A DNA stretch of 64,000 nucleotides from Streptomyces sp. NRRL F-6492 (GCF_001280125.1 NZ_LGEG01000127.1:1-64000); one strand, 5' to 3'; positions 40,434 to 49,860 are shown, numbered from the stretch's first letter. The notes: generated by a model from the letters alone, not told the origin. Translations and numbers: made by a program.

Positions 40434-41845
40434 CCACCGAGATCAGCCACCCCGAGCTCGAGGGCCTGGGTCGGTACGAGTACGGCTGGGCCGACTCCGA
40501 CGCCGCCGGCTCCACCGCCAAGCGCGGACTGAACGAGGACGTCGTCCGCGACATCTCCTCGAAGAAGAACGAGCCCGAATGGATGCTGAAGCTGCGTCTC
40601 AAGGGTCTGCGGCTCTTCGGCAAGAAGCCCATGCCGACCTGGGGCTCCGACCTCTCCGGCATCGACTTCGACAACATCAAGTACTTCGTGCGCTCCACCG
40701 AGAAGCAGGCCGCTTCCTGGGAGGAACTGCCCGAGGACATCAAGAACACGTACGACAAGCTCGGCATCCCCGAGGCGGAGAAGCAGCGCCTCGTCGCCGG
40801 CGTCGCCGCCCAGTACGAGTCCGAGGTCGTCTACCACCAGATCCGCGAGGACCTGGAGGAGCAGGGCGTCATCTTCGTCGACACCGACACCGCCCTGAAG
40901 GAGCACGAGGAGCTCTTCAAGGAGTACTTCGGCACCGTCATCCCGGTCGGCGACAACAAGTTCGCCTCGCTGAACACGGCCGTGTGGTCCGGCGGCTCCT
41001 TCATCTACGTGCCGAAGGGCGTGCACGTCGAGATCCCGCTCCAGGCCTACTTCCGCATCAACACGGAGAACATGGGCCAGTTCGAGCGGACGCTGATCAT
41101 CGTCGACGAGGACGCCTACGTCCACTACGTCGAGGGCTGCACCGCCCCGATCTACTCCTCGGACTCGCTGCACAGCGCCGTGGTCGAGATCATCGTGAAG
41201 AAGGGCGGCCGCTGCCGCTACACGACCATCCAGAACTGGTCGAACAACGTCTACAACCTGGTGACCAAGCGCGCCGTCGCCTACGAGGGCGCCACCATGG
41301 AGTGGGTCGACGGCAACATCGGCTCCAAGGTCACCATGAAGTACCCGGCCGTCTACCTCATGGGCGAGCACGCCAAGGGCGAGACCCTGTCCATCGCCTT
41401 CGCGGGCGAGGGCCAGCACCAGGACGCCGGCGCCAAGATGGTCCACATGGCCCCGAACACCTCCTCCAACATCGTCTCCAAGTCGGTGGCACGAGGCGGC
41501 GGCCGCACCTCCTACCGCGGCCTCATCGAGATCGGCGAGGGCGCCCCGGGCGCCAAGTCGAACGTGCTCTGCGACGCGCTGCTCGTCGACACCATCTCCC
41601 GCTCCGACACGTACCCCTACGTGGACGTGCGCGAGGACGACGTCTCCATGGGCCACGAGGCCACCGTCTCCAAGGTCTCCGAGGACCAGCTCTTCTACCT
41701 GATGAGCCGCGGCCTCACCGAGTTCGAGGCCATGGCGATGATCGTCCGCGGCTTCGTCGAGCCCATCGCCAAGGAGCTCCCGATGGAGTACGCCCTGGAG
41801 CTCAACCGGCTGATCGAGCTGCAGATGGAGGGCTCGGTCGGCTGA
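40430..41845 (+). CDS. sufB: Fe-S cluster assembly scaffold SufB
   Basis: 471 aa. SufB with SufC and SufD forms the scaffold complex on which Fe-S clusters are built. Beta-helix family features: [40 protein letters not shown] (with a conserved Cys), [20 protein letters not shown] and DHE-like [21 protein letters not shown] near the C-terminus, ending in the [11 protein letters not shown] repeat shared with SufD. Translationally coupled to sufR. Confidence 0.97.
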   Translation: MTTEISHPELEGLGRYEYGWADSDAAGSTAKRGLNEDVVRDISSKKNEPEWMLKLRLKGLRLFGKKPMPTWGSDLSGIDFDNIKYFVRSTEKQAASWEELPEDIKNTYDKLGIPEAEKQRLVAGVAAQYESEVVYHQIREDLEEQGVIFVDTDTALKEHEELFKEYFGTVIPVGDNKFASLNTAVWSGGSFIYVPKGVHVEIPLQAYFRINTENMGQFERTLIIVDEDAYVHYVEGCTAPIYSSDSLHSAVVEIIVKKGGRCRYTTIQNWSNNVYNLVTKRAVAYEGATMEWVDGNIGSKVTMKYPAVYLMGEHAKGETLSIAFAGEGQHQDAGAKMVHMAPNTSSNIVSKSVARGGGRTSYRGLIEIGEGAPGAKSNVLCDALLVDTISRSDTYPYVDVREDDVSMGHEATVSKVSEDQLFYLMSRGLTEFEAMAMIVRGFVEPIAKELPMEYALELNRLIELQMEGSVG

Positions 41846-41904
41846 CCGTCCCCCACCCGCAGCGACCGTTTCCCCGTACGCAGGAAGAGAGCAAGACGAC
41901 AGCC

Positions 41905-43086
41905 ATGGCTGAGGCTCAGTACATCCCGGCAGGTTCGACCACTGCCGGCTCGATCGCGGTGGCCGCCGAGTCCACCGTCGCCACGCGCATGAGCGCGCCC
42001 CCGTCCTTCGACGTCGCGGACTTCCCCGTCCCGCACGGCCGCGAGGAGGAGTGGCGGTTCACCCCGCTGGAGCGCCTGCGGGGTCTGCACGACGGCACCG
42101 CCGTCGCCACCGGCGAGGGCGTCAAGGTCGACATCGACGCCCCCGAGGGCGTCACCGTGGAGACCGTCGGCCGCGACGACGAGCGCCTCGGCCGGGCGGG
42201 CACGCCCGTCGACCGGGTCGCCGCCCAGGCGTACTCCTCGTTCGAGAAGGCCTCGGTCGTCACCGTCGCCAAGGACGCCGTCCTCACCGAGCCGATCCGC
42301 ATCGCCGTGCACGGCCACGGCGGGACCGCCTTCGGCCACCAGGTGATCGAGCTCGGCGCCTTCGCCGAGGCCGTCGTGGTCATCGACCACACCGGTGACG
42401 CCGTCCTCGCCGCCAACGTCGACTACGTCCTCGGCGACGGCGCGAAGCTCACCGTCGTCTCCGTCCAGGACTGGGACGAGAAGGCCGTCCACGTCGCCCA
42501 GCACAACGCGCTGGTCGGCCGCGACGCCTCCTTCAAGTCGGTCGTCGTCACCTTCGGCGGCGACGTCGTCCGCATCCACCCGCGCGTGGCGTACGCGGCC
42601 CCCGGCGGCGAGGCCGAGCTCTTCGGCCTGTACTTCACCGACGCGGGCCAGCACCAGGAGCACCGCCTCCTGGTCGACCACAACACCCCGCACTGCAAGT
42701 CCAACGTGGCCTACAAGGGCGCGCTGCAGGGCCAGGACGCGCACGCCGTCTGGATCGGCGACGTGCTCATCCAGGCCGCCGCCGAGGGCACCGACACGTA
42801 CGAGCTGAACCGGAACCTGGTCCTCACGGACGGCGCCCGCGTCGACTCCGTGCCCAACCTGGAGATCGAGACCGGCGAGATCGCCGGCGCCGGTCACGCC
42901 TCGGCCACCGGCCGCTTCGACGACGAGCAGCTCTTCTACCTGATGTCCCGCGGCATCCCGGAGATCGAGGCCCGCCGCCTCGTCGTCCGCGGCTTCTTCG
43001 CCGAGCTGGTCCAGCAGATCGGCCTGCCCGACGTCCAGGAGCGCCTGCTCGCCAAGATCGAGGCGGAGCTGGAGGCCTCCGTCTGA
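41905..43086 (+). CDS. sufD: Fe-S cluster assembly protein SufD
   Basis: 393 aa. Paralogue of SufB, part of the SufBC2D complex. The N-terminal REEEWRFTPLERLRGL is typical; the beta-helix core includes YFTDAGQHQEHRLLVDHNTPHCKSNVAYKGALQG, with the conserved His, and the C-terminal [26 protein letters not shown]. The ATG at 41905 follows GGAAGAGAG by about 12 bases. Its stop shares one base with the next ATG (TGATG). Confidence 0.96.
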   Translation: MAEAQYIPAGSTTAGSIAVAAESTVATRMSAPPSFDVADFPVPHGREEEWRFTPLERLRGLHDGTAVATGEGVKVDIDAPEGVTVETVGRDDERLGRAGTPVDRVAAQAYSSFEKASVVTVAKDAVLTEPIRIAVHGHGGTAFGHQVIELGAFAEAVVVIDHTGDAVLAANVDYVLGDGAKLTVVSVQDWDEKAVHVAQHNALVGRDASFKSVVVTFGGDVVRIHPRVAYAAPGGEAELFGLYFTDAGQHQEHRLLVDHNTPHCKSNVAYKGALQGQDAHAVWIGDVLIQAAAEGTDTYELNRNLVLTDGARVDSVPNLEIETGEIAGAGHASATGRFDDEQLFYLMSRGIPEIEARRLVVRGFFAELVQQIGLPDVQERLLAKIEAELEASV

Positions 43087-43403
43087 TGGCCTTCGTCCGA
43101 GTCTGCGCGCTGAGCGAGCTGGAGACCGACACCCCGAAGCGGGTCGAGGTCGACGGCACGCCGGTGTCGGTCGTCCACACCGAGGGCGAGGTGTTCGCGA
43201 TCAACGACATCTGCTCGCACGCCAACGTCTCCCTCTCGGAGGGCGAGGTCGAGGACTGCGCCATCGAGTGCTGGCTGCACGGGTCCAGCTTCGACCTGCG
43301 CACCGGCAAGCCCTCCGGCCTTCCCGCGACGCGCCCCGTCCCCGTATACCCCGTAAAGATCGAAGGGGACGATGTGCTCGTCTCCGTCACCCAGGAGTCC
43401 TGA
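43086..43403 (+). CDS. Rieske-type [2Fe-2S] ferredoxin of the suf operon
   Basis: 105 aa, no signal, so cytoplasmic. Both Rieske ligand pairs are present: DICSHANVSL and ECWLHGSSFDL (CxH...CxxH), without the extra disulfide Cys of respiratory Rieske proteins, as in ferredoxin subunits of dioxygenases. A gene like this between sufD and sufC is usual in actinobacteria; it may deliver electrons for cluster assembly, but that is inference. Overlaps the sufD stop by one base. Confidence 0.93.
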   Translation: MAFVRVCALSELETDTPKRVEVDGTPVSVVHTEGEVFAINDICSHANVSLSEGEVEDCAIECWLHGSSFDLRTGKPSGLPATRPVPVYPVKIEGDDVLVSVTQES

Positions 43404-43410
43404 GTCACCC

Positions 43411-44175
43411 ATGGCTACGCTTGAAATCCACGACCTGCACGTCTCCGTCGAGGCGGAGAACGGCCCCCGCGAGATCCTCAAGGGCGTCGACCTGACCATC
43501 AAGCAGGGCGAGACCCACGCCGTCATGGGCCCCAACGGCTCCGGCAAGTCGACCCTGGCGTACTCGCTGGCCGGCCACCCGAAGTACACGATCACCGGCG
43601 GCACCGTCACCCTCGACGGCGAGGACGTCCTGGAGATGTCGGTCGACGAGCGCGCCCGCGCCGGCGTCTTCCTGGCCATGCAGTACCCGGTCGAGGTCCC
43701 CGGCGTCTCGGTCTCCAACTTCCTGCGCACCTCCGCCACCGCCGTCCGCGGCGAGGCGCCCAAGCTGCGCACCTGGGTGAAGGAGGTCAAGTCCGCGATG
43801 GAGCAGCTCCAGATGGACCCGGCCTTCGCCGAGCGCAACGTCAACGAGGGCTTCTCCGGCGGTGAGAAGAAGCGCCACGAGATCCTCCAGCTGGAGCTCC
43901 TCAAGCCGAAGATCGCGATCCTCGACGAGACCGACTCCGGCCTCGACGTCGACGCCCTGCGCGTCGTCTCCGAGGGCGTCAACCGCGTCCGCGAGACCGG
44001 TGAGGTCGGCACCCTGCTGATCACCCACTACACGCGCATCCTGCGCTACATCAAGCCCGACTTCGTGCACGTCTTCGCGAACGGCCGCATCGCCGAGTCC
44101 GGTGGCGCCGAGCTCGCCGACGTGCTGGAGAACGAGGGCTACGACAAGTACGTGAAGGGTGGCGCGTCCGCGTGA
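43411..44175 (+). CDS. sufC: Fe-S cluster assembly ATPase SufC
   Basis: 254 aa, ABC-type ATPase. Walker A GPNGSGKSTLAYSLAGHP, Q-loop FLAMQYPVEVPGVSV, signature FSGGEKKRHEILQ, Walker B ILDETDSGLDVDAL and H-loop ITHYTRIL match SufC specifically. It dimerises within SufBC2D to drive cluster assembly. Seven bases after the Rieske gene; its stop overlaps the sufS start. Confidence 0.97.
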   Translation: MATLEIHDLHVSVEAENGPREILKGVDLTIKQGETHAVMGPNGSGKSTLAYSLAGHPKYTITGGTVTLDGEDVLEMSVDERARAGVFLAMQYPVEVPGVSVSNFLRTSATAVRGEAPKLRTWVKEVKSAMEQLQMDPAFAERNVNEGFSGGEKKRHEILQLELLKPKIAILDETDSGLDVDALRVVSEGVNRVRETGEVGTLLITHYTRILRYIKPDFVHVFANGRIAESGGAELADVLENEGYDKYVKGGASA

Positions 44176-45440
44176 CTTCTGCCCATCAGGGGCTCTCCGG
44201 CCTCCTCGACACCGAGGCGATCCGCAAGGACTTCCCGCTCCTGGACCGCACGGTCCACGACGGCAAGAAGATCGTGTACCTCGACTCCGCGGCGACCTCG
44301 CAGAAGCCGCGCCAGGTCCTCGACGCGCTCAACACGTACTACGAGCGCCACAACGCCAACGTCCACCGCGGCGTCTACACGGTCGCCGAGGAGGCGACGG
44401 CGCTCTACGAGGGCGCGCGCGACAAGGTCGCCGCGTTCATCAACGCGCCGAGCCGCGACGAGGTGATCTTCACCAAGAACGCCTCCGAGTCGCTCAACCT
44501 CGTGGCCAACATGCTGGGCTGGGCCGACGAGCCCTACCGCGTGGACCACGAGACCGAGATCGCCATCACGGAGATGGAGCACCACTCCAACATCGTGCCG
44601 TGGCAGCTGCTCTCGCAGCGCACGGGCGCGAAGCTGAAGTGGTTCGGCCTCACCGACGACGGCCGTCTCGACCTCTCGAACATCGAGGAGGTCATCACCG
44701 AGAAGACCAAGATCGTCTCGTTCACGCTGGTCTCGAACCTGCTGGGCACGGTCAACCCGGTCGAGACGATCATCCGCCGCGCCCAGGAGGTCGGTGCGCT
44801 CGTCTGCATCGACGCCTCCCAGGCGGCCCCGCACATGGTGCTGGACGTGCAGGCGCTCCAGGCCGACTTCGTGGCCTTCACCGGCCACAAGATGTGCGGC
44901 CCGACCGGCATCGGCGTGCTGTGGGGACGGCAGGAGCTCCTGGAGGACCTGCCGCCCTTCCTCGGCGGCGGCGAGATGATCGAGACCGTCTCGATGCACT
45001 CCTCGACGTACGCGCCGGCCCCGCACAAGTTCGAGGCGGGCACGCCCCCGATCGCGCAGGCCGTCGGCCTCGGCGCGGCCGTGGACTACCTGTCCGCGAT
45101 CGGCATGGAGAACATCGCGCGCCACGAGCACGCGATCACCGAGTACGCCGTCCGGCGCCTCCAGGAGGTCCCGGACCTGCGGATCATCGGCCCCACCACG
45201 GCCGAGGACCGCGGCGCGGCGATCTCCTTCACGCTCGGCGACATCCACCCGCACGACGTGGGCCAGGTCCTCGACGAGCAGGGCATCGCGGTCCGGGTCG
45301 GCCACCACTGCGCGCGGCCGGTCTGCCTCCGCTACGGAATTCCCGCGACCACGCGGGCGTCGTTCTATCTGTACTCCACCCCGGCCGAGGTAGACGCCCT
45401 GGTCGAGGGACTGGAGCACGTACGGAACTTCTTCGGCTAG
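44172..45440 (+). CDS. sufS: cysteine desulfurase SufS
   Basis: 422 aa, group II. GTG start overlaps sufC. PLP is bound by Lys in AFTGHKMCGPTGIGVLWG; the sulfur-accepting Cys lies in HHCARPVCLRYG (short loop, as in SufS/CsdA). Other family motifs: YLDSAATSQKP, EITEMEHHSNIVPW. It removes sulfur from cysteine as a persulfide for SufU. Confidence 0.97.
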   Translation: MTSAHQGLSGLLDTEAIRKDFPLLDRTVHDGKKIVYLDSAATSQKPRQVLDALNTYYERHNANVHRGVYTVAEEATALYEGARDKVAAFINAPSRDEVIFTKNASESLNLVANMLGWADEPYRVDHETEIAITEMEHHSNIVPWQLLSQRTGAKLKWFGLTDDGRLDLSNIEEVITEKTKIVSFTLVSNLLGTVNPVETIIRRAQEVGALVCIDASQAAPHMVLDVQALQADFVAFTGHKMCGPTGIGVLWGRQELLEDLPPFLGGGEMIETVSMHSSTYAPAPHKFEAGTPPIAQAVGLGAAVDYLSAIGMENIARHEHAITEYAVRRLQEVPDLRIIGPTTAEDRGAAISFTLGDIHPHDVGQVLDEQGIAVRVGHHCARPVCLRYGIPATTRASFYLYSTPAEVDALVEGLEHVRNFFG

Positions 45441-45449
45441 GGGACGCTC

Positions 45450-45923
45450 GTGAAGCTGGATTCGATGTACCAGGACGTCATCCTGGACCACTACAAGCAC
45501 CCGCACGGGCGCGGTCTGCGGGACGGCGACGCCGAGGTGCACCACGTCAACCCGACGTGCGGCGACGAGATCACGCTCCGTGTGAAGTACGACGGCTCGC
45601 GGATCGAGGACGTGTCGTACGAGGGCCAGGGCTGCTCCATCAGCCAGGCCTCGGCCTCCGTCCTCAACGAGCTGCTCGTCGGCAAGGAGCTGGCCGAGGC
45701 GCGGAAGATCCAGGGCACCTTCCTGGAGCTGATGCAGTCCAAGGGCCGGATCGAGCCGGACGAGGCGATGGAGGAGGTCCTGGAGGACGCGGTCGCGTTC
45801 GCCGGGGTCTCCAAGTACCCCGCCCGGGTGAAGTGCGCCCTGCTGAGCTGGATGGCGTGGAAGGACGCGACCGCCCAGGCGCTGGGGGACGACGACCAGA
45901 AGTCAGAGAGGAAGCCGGCATGA
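45450..45923 (+). CDS. sufU: SufU zinc-dependent sulfurtransferase
   Basis: 157 aa. Family features: YQDVILDHYKHPHGRG, NPTCGDEITL (first Cys and Asp), YEGQGCSISQASAS (second Cys) and ARVKCALLSW (third Cys), the zinc ligands and sulfur acceptor of SufU. In Gram-positives SufU relays sulfur from SufS to SufBCD rather than acting as a scaffold. GTG start nine bases after sufS; stop overlaps the next ATG. Confidence 0.96.
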   Translation: MKLDSMYQDVILDHYKHPHGRGLRDGDAEVHHVNPTCGDEITLRVKYDGSRIEDVSYEGQGCSISQASASVLNELLVGKELAEARKIQGTFLELMQSKGRIEPDEAMEEVLEDAVAFAGVSKYPARVKCALLSWMAWKDATAQALGDDDQKSERKPA

Positions 45924-46258
45924 CCGAGAACGCCGGGGCCATCATGAAGCCGGCCTCCGAGGAAGAAGTCCGCGAGGCGCTGTACGACGTCGTCGACCCC
46001 GAGCTGGGCATCGACGTCGTCAACCTGGGCCTGATCTACGGCATCCACATCGACGACTCCAACGTCGCGACGCTGGACATGACCCTGACGTCGGCGGCCT
46101 GCCCGCTGACCGACGTGATCGAGGACCAGGCGAAGTCCGCCACGGACGGCATCGTCAGCGAACTGAAGATCAACTGGGTCTGGATGCCGCCGTGGGGTCC
46201 GGACAAGATCACGGACGACGGGCGCGAGCAGCTCCGCGCGCTCGGCTTCAACGTCTGA
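45920..46258 (+). CDS. sufT: SufT, MIP18/DUF59 Fe-S maturation factor
   Basis: 112 aa. DUF59 signature: EEEVREALYDVVDPELGIDVVNLGLIY, TLTSAACPLTDVIEDQ with the conserved Cys, and WVWMPPWGPDKITDDGREQLRALGF. Such proteins help transfer finished clusters to targets. Last gene of the suf operon, overlapping sufU by ATGA, followed by an 18-bp terminator. Confidence 0.94.
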   Translation: MTENAGAIMKPASEEEVREALYDVVDPELGIDVVNLGLIYGIHIDDSNVATLDMTLTSAACPLTDVIEDQAKSATDGIVSELKINWVWMPPWGPDKITDDGREQLRALGFNV

Positions 46259-46285
46259 GTTCGACGTCCGAGCGAGCTCCTCGTA

Positions 46286-46330
46286 CGAACGGCCGTGCTC
46301 CCCTGACAGACTGGGGAGCACGGCCGTTCG
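46286..46330 (+). terminator. suf operon terminator
   Basis: 46286-46303 pairs perfectly with 46313-46330 (18 bp), 9-base loop. It ends one base before the ATG of the next gene. Confidence 0.88.
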
Positions 46331-46331
46331 C

Positions 46332-46685
46332 ATGTACCACCTCGCCGTCGACGCCCACGACCACGCCGCCCAGGCCCGCTTCTGGGCCGCGGTCCTGGAC
46401 TGGAAGGTCCTCTACGAGGACGAGCACGAGGTCGTCGTCGGGGCCGACGAGCACAGCCTGCCCGGGATGTGCTTCCTGCCCGTGCCCGAGTCCAAGACCG
46501 TCAAGAACCGGCTGCACATCGACCTCGCGCCCGACGACCGGGACGCCGAGGTGGAGCGGATCCTCGCCCTCGGGGCGACCCGGATCGACGTCGGGCAGGG
46601 CGAGGACGCGACCTGGGTCACCCTCGCGGACCCCGAGGGCAACGAATTCTGCGTGCTGCGGCCGAAGCGGTCGCTCACGGACTGA
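46332..46685 (+). CDS. VOC-family (glyoxalase/bleomycin-resistance fold) protein
   Basis: 117 aa, one vicinal-oxygen-chelate domain: YHLAVDAHDHAAQARFWAAVLDW, KNRLHIDLAPDD (with a metal-ligand-type His) and WVTLADPEGNEFCVLRP. Such proteins may be dioxygenases, lyases or resistance binders; here nothing decides. Oddly, the ATG lies immediately after the suf terminator stem with no ribosome site or -10 between, so its expression signal is unclear; a start within the hairpin region or leaderless read-through is possible. Confidence 0.82.
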   Translation: MYHLAVDAHDHAAQARFWAAVLDWKVLYEDEHEVVVGADEHSLPGMCFLPVPESKTVKNRLHIDLAPDDRDAEVERILALGATRIDVGQGEDATWVTLADPEGNEFCVLRPKRSLTD

Positions 46686-46707
46686 GCCGGCGGATTCCGA
46701 TGGGCCG

Positions 46708-47751
46708 TCAGGACCCGTACGCCCGCGCCTCCGCCGTTCGGGCGAGCACCGTCGCCAGGTCCTCCGTGCGGATGCGCCGGTCGATGTAGAGCAGCCCGGA
46801 CACCAGCGGCGGGAAGAGCGCGGAGAACACCTGGGCGATCAGCGATCCGACGACCATGACGATCGCCATCGGCACGATCAGGGCGACGAACTCCTCGGCC
46901 GTCTCCGGCGCCGGACCACTGGCGAGGGGCAGGCTCACCAGCGTGCCGAGCAGTTGCTGGAAGATCGCGCTGACGAAGGCCGTGATCAGGCCGGTCACCA
47001 GTAGGCCGCCGAAGGTCCGCCACCACGAGCCGGTCACCAGGCGCCAGGACCGCCGCAGGGACGCCACGGCGCCCTGGCGCTCGATCACCGCCGCCGTCGG
47101 GGCGAGGGCGAACTTCACCCAGAGCCAGGCGGCGAGCGGGAGGACCAGCAGGAAGAGGGGGATGAACAGCAGCGACGCGGCCGGGCCGGAGTCGTTGGCG
47201 ATCACCAGGGCCATCAGGCCGGCGGCCAGGCCGGCGAAGAGCAGGAGGGGCGCCAGCATGGACAGCGCGGTCAGGAAGACCGTGCCGAGGACCGCGGGCA
47301 TCCGCGCCCACGCGCGCCCCCACACGGTCCCGAACGCGACGCGGCCGCCCAGGACCGCCTCCTGGAGGACCACGGGCACCGCCGCCGACACCACGGCGCT
47401 CGCGACCAGCGCGCCGATCGCCAGGACCAGCCAGACGCAGCCGAACGCGATCAGCATCGGCAGGAGGTCGTCCGGCGACGGTTCCTCGCCCCTCGGCAGG
47501 TCGAACACGTCGGACACGTGGTCCGCGACGGCCAGATAGCCGACGCCGACCGCCGCGGCGGTCAGCAGGAGGGCGAACCCGTAGGCGACGGCGGTGACGC
47601 CGACGAGCTGCTTCCAGTGACGTCCGAGGGTGTTGAAGGCGCCCGTCAGGATCTCGCTGAGGGAGAGCGGTCGCAGGGGTATCACGCCGGGCTTCGGCGC
47701 CTGAGGCGGAGGGACGTGGCCGTAGCCGTAGGGCCCCGTGGGATAGGTCAT
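46708..47751 (-). CDS. polytopic membrane protein, possibly glycerophosphodiester-phosphodiesterase membrane-domain-like
   Basis: 347 aa. A short Pro/Gly/Tyr-rich N-terminus (MTYPTGPYGYGHVPPPQAPK) is followed by RPLSLSEILTGAFNTLGRHWKQLVG and about six membrane helices; RRSWRLVTGSWWRTFGGLLV lies in the second half. This layout matches the family that includes membrane domains of some glycerophosphodiester phosphodiesterases, but no catalytic domain is present. Function unknown. TACGGT lies 7 bases before the ATG, so transcription is probably leaderless. Divergent from the SMR pump. Confidence 0.82.
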   Translation of the reverse strand: MTYPTGPYGYGHVPPPQAPKPGVIPLRPLSLSEILTGAFNTLGRHWKQLVGVTAVAYGFALLLTAAAVGVGYLAVADHVSDVFDLPRGEEPSPDDLLPMLIAFGCVWLVLAIGALVASAVVSAAVPVVLQEAVLGGRVAFGTVWGRAWARMPAVLGTVFLTALSMLAPLLLFAGLAAGLMALVIANDSGPAASLLFIPLFLLVLPLAAWLWVKFALAPTAAVIERQGAVASLRRSWRLVTGSWWRTFGGLLVTGLITAFVSAIFQQLLGTLVSLPLASGPAPETAEEFVALIVPMAIVMVVGSLIAQVFSALFPPLVSGLLYIDRRIRTEDLATVLARTAEARAYGS

Positions 47752-47758
47752 GGGCGAC

Positions 47759-47764
47759 ACCGTA
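47759..47764 (-). promoter_or_regulatory. -10 box of a leaderless promoter for the 47751 membrane gene
   Basis: Minus strand TACGGT, 7 bases, then ATG. Confidence 0.42.
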
Positions 47765-47796
47765 TCGGTCCGGCCTCGCACACCCGTACGGAATTG

Positions 47797-47833
47797 TGCG
47801 TACGCCCGTACGCAACGATGTGTACGATCGTAC
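47797..47833. promoter_or_regulatory. TACG palindromes, probable TetR operator, with leaderless -10 for the SMR gene
   Basis: TGCGTACG (47797-47804) and CGTACGCA (47807-47814) form an 8+2+8 palindrome. A second, GTACGATCGTAC (47822-47833), ends two bases before the ATG and contains the -10 box TACGAT (47823-47828) at exactly 7 bases from it. CCGTACGG (47785-47792) is a third. Their placement over the promoter suits repression by the TetR protein two genes away. Confidence 0.6.
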
Positions 47834-47835
47834 GC

Positions 47836-48156
47836 ATGGGTTACGGACTGCTGGCGGGCGCCATAGCGGCGGAGATCCTCGCCACCACCTCGATGAAGTA
47901 CAGCGACGGCTTCAGCAGGCTCTGGCCCTCGCTCGTCACCGGCGTCGGCTACCTGATCGCCTTCGCGCTCCTTGCGCAGGCGCTCAAGACCCTCCAGGTC
48001 GGCACCGCGTACGCCATCTGGTCCGGGGTCGGCACCGCCGCCGTCGCCACCATCGGCGTCCTCTTCCTCGGCGAGACCCTCAGCCTCGCCAAGGTCGCCG
48101 GGATCCTCCTCATCGTCGCCGGGGTCGCCGTCCTCAACCTCGGCGGCGCCCACTGA
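47836..48156 (+). CDS. SMR-family multidrug efflux protein
   Basis: 106 aa with four membrane helices, the EmrE/QacE/Sug size. The essential Glu in helix 1 is in [22 protein letters not shown], and [25 protein letters not shown] in helix 3 is typical. Such proteins export quaternary ammonium or guanidinium cations in exchange for protons. Its stop overlaps the ATG of a TetR regulator (TGATG), and TACG palindromes cover its start, so a drug-inducible pump is likely. Confidence 0.92.
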   Translation: MGYGLLAGAIAAEILATTSMKYSDGFSRLWPSLVTGVGYLIAFALLAQALKTLQVGTAYAIWSGVGTAAVATIGVLFLGETLSLAKVAGILLIVAGVAVLNLGGAH

Positions 48157-48773
48157 TGGCCCGGCCCCGCCGCCACGACCCCGACCGCCGCGCGCGCATC
48201 GTGGACGCGGCCCTCCGGGTCGTCGGACGGGCCGGCATCGCCGGGCTCAGCCACCGCACGGTGGCCGCCGAGGCGGACGTGCCGCTGGGCTCCACCACGT
48301 ACCACTTCGCCTCCCTCGACGAACTCCTCGTCGCGGCCCTCCGCGCGGCCAACGAGAACTTCGGGCGCCAACTGCGCGAGCGCTCCGCCCTCGTCGCCCC
48401 GGACGCCGACCTCGCGGCCGTCCTCGCCCGCTTCCTGGGGGAGTGGCTGGGCGGCGAACGCACCGGCGTGGAGCTGGAGTACGAGCTCTACCTCGCCGCC
48501 CTGCGCCGCCCCGCCCTGCGCCCGGTCGCCGCCGAGTGGACCGCGGCCGCGACCGCCGCCCTGGCCCCCCGCACCGACCCCGTCACCGCCCGCGCCCTGG
48601 TCGCCCTCATGGACGGCGTCTGCCTCCAGGTCCTGCTCACCGACGGGGAGTACGACGAGGAGTACGCGCGCGCGATGCTGGGCCGGATCCTGGATCCCCG
48701 GGCCCCGGACGAAGCACCGGAACGCCCTCGTCACGGCTCGTCCGAACCGACGGCGCGCCCGACCGACACCTGA
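48156..48773 (+). CDS. TetR-family transcriptional regulator
   Basis: 205 aa. N-terminal helix-turn-helix: [52 protein letters not shown] (~10-60), the TetR pattern with TTYHF. The C-terminal ligand-binding domain is helical. Co-translated with the SMR pump, so it probably represses the pump until a cationic drug binds. The last ~20 residues are low-complexity Pro/Arg/Thr. Confidence 0.92.
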   Translation: MARPRRHDPDRRARIVDAALRVVGRAGIAGLSHRTVAAEADVPLGSTTYHFASLDELLVAALRAANENFGRQLRERSALVAPDADLAAVLARFLGEWLGGERTGVELEYELYLAALRRPALRPVAAEWTAAATAALAPRTDPVTARALVALMDGVCLQVLLTDGEYDEEYARAMLGRILDPRAPDEAPERPRHGSSEPTARPTDT

Positions 48774-48804
48774 GACCGGTTGGCCCGGGCGGGGGCCCGC
48801 CGGT

Positions 48805-48810
48805 TAGGTT
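48805..48810 (+). promoter_or_regulatory. -10 box of a leaderless dapD promoter
   Basis: TAGGTT, 7 bases, then ATG at 48818. TTGGCC (48780-48785), 19 bases upstream, may be the -35. Confidence 0.45.
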
Positions 48811-48817
48811 TTCCGTC

Positions 48818-49801
48818 ATGACCACTGCTCCTCGCACCACCGGCGCCGTCGCCGCCGGCCTCGCCACCCTCGCCGGCGACGGCACCGTCCTCGACACCTG
48901 GTTCCCCGCCCCCGAGCTGACCGACGAGCCCGGCCCCGCCGGCACCGAGCGGCTCGACCCCGACGCGGCCCTCAACGCCCTCGGCGAAGGCGCCGTCAAG
49001 GCCCTCGGCGTGGACGCCCGCCGGGGCGTCGAGGTGGTCGCCGTCCGCACCGTCATCGCCTCGCTCGACGAGAAGCCGCTCGACGCCCACGACGCCTACC
49101 TGCGCCTGCACCTGCTCAGCCACCGCCTGGTCAAGCCGCACGGCCAGAGCCTGGACGGCGTCTTCGGCCTCCTCGCCAATGTCGCCTGGACCTCGCTCGG
49201 TCCCGTCGCCGTCGACGACGTCGAGAAGGTCCGGCTCAACGCGCGCGCCGAGGGGCTGCACCTCCAGGTGACCTCGATCGACAAGTTCCCCCGCATGACC
49301 GACTACGTCGCGCCCGCCGGCGTCCGCATCGCCGACGCCGACCGCGTCCGCCTCGGCGCCCACCTCGCCGCCGGCACCACCGTCATGCACGAGGGCTTCG
49401 TCAACTTCAACGCCGGCACCCTCGGCACCTCGATGGTCGAGGGCCGCATCTCCGCCGGCGTCGTCGTCGGCGACGGCTCCGACATCGGCGGCGGCGCCTC
49501 CACCATGGGCACCCTCTCCGGCGGCGGCAACGTCGTCATCTCCATCGGCGAGCGCTGCCTGATCGGCGCCGAGGCGGGCGTCGGCATCGCGCTCGGCGAC
49601 GAGTGCGTCGTCGAGGCCGGCCTGTACGTCACGGCCGGCACCCGGGTGACCATGCCCGACGGCGAGATCGTGAAGGCCCGCGACCTCTCCGGCGCCTCGA
49701 ACATCCTCTTCCGCCGCAACTCGGTCACCGGCGCCGTCGAGGCCCGCCCGAACAACGCGGTCTGGGGCGGCCTCAACGAGGTCCTGCACAGCCACAACTG
49801 A
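48818..49801 (+). CDS. dapD: 2,3,4,5-tetrahydropyridine-2,6-dicarboxylate N-succinyltransferase
   Basis: 327 aa, actinobacterial DapD type. The C-terminal two thirds is a left-handed beta helix built of hexapeptide repeats ([69 protein letters not shown]). It succinylates tetrahydrodipicolinate on the route to meso-diaminopimelate and lysine. dapA lies nearby on the other strand. No Shine-Dalgarno; the -10-like TAGGTT at 7 bases indicates a leaderless mRNA. Confidence 0.95.
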   Translation: MTTAPRTTGAVAAGLATLAGDGTVLDTWFPAPELTDEPGPAGTERLDPDAALNALGEGAVKALGVDARRGVEVVAVRTVIASLDEKPLDAHDAYLRLHLLSHRLVKPHGQSLDGVFGLLANVAWTSLGPVAVDDVEKVRLNARAEGLHLQVTSIDKFPRMTDYVAPAGVRIADADRVRLGAHLAAGTTVMHEGFVNFNAGTLGTSMVEGRISAGVVVGDGSDIGGGASTMGTLSGGGNVVISIGERCLIGAEAGVGIALGDECVVEAGLYVTAGTRVTMPDGEIVKARDLSGASNILFRRNSVTGAVEARPNNAVWGGLNEVLHSHN

Positions 49802-49815
49802 GGCCCCGTGGGCGA

Positions 49816-49860
49816 CTGACCGCCCCCGCCCCGCCGTCAGACGGCCGGCAGGGCGGTCGG
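49816..49860 (+). terminator. probable dapD terminator
   Basis: GACCGCCC (49818-49825) pairs with GGGCGGTC (49851-49858), extended by two pairs, and a smaller GCCGTC/GACGGC hairpin sits inside. The rest of the gap up to 50169 shows no supported gene; open frames there are G+C artefacts. Confidence 0.45.
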
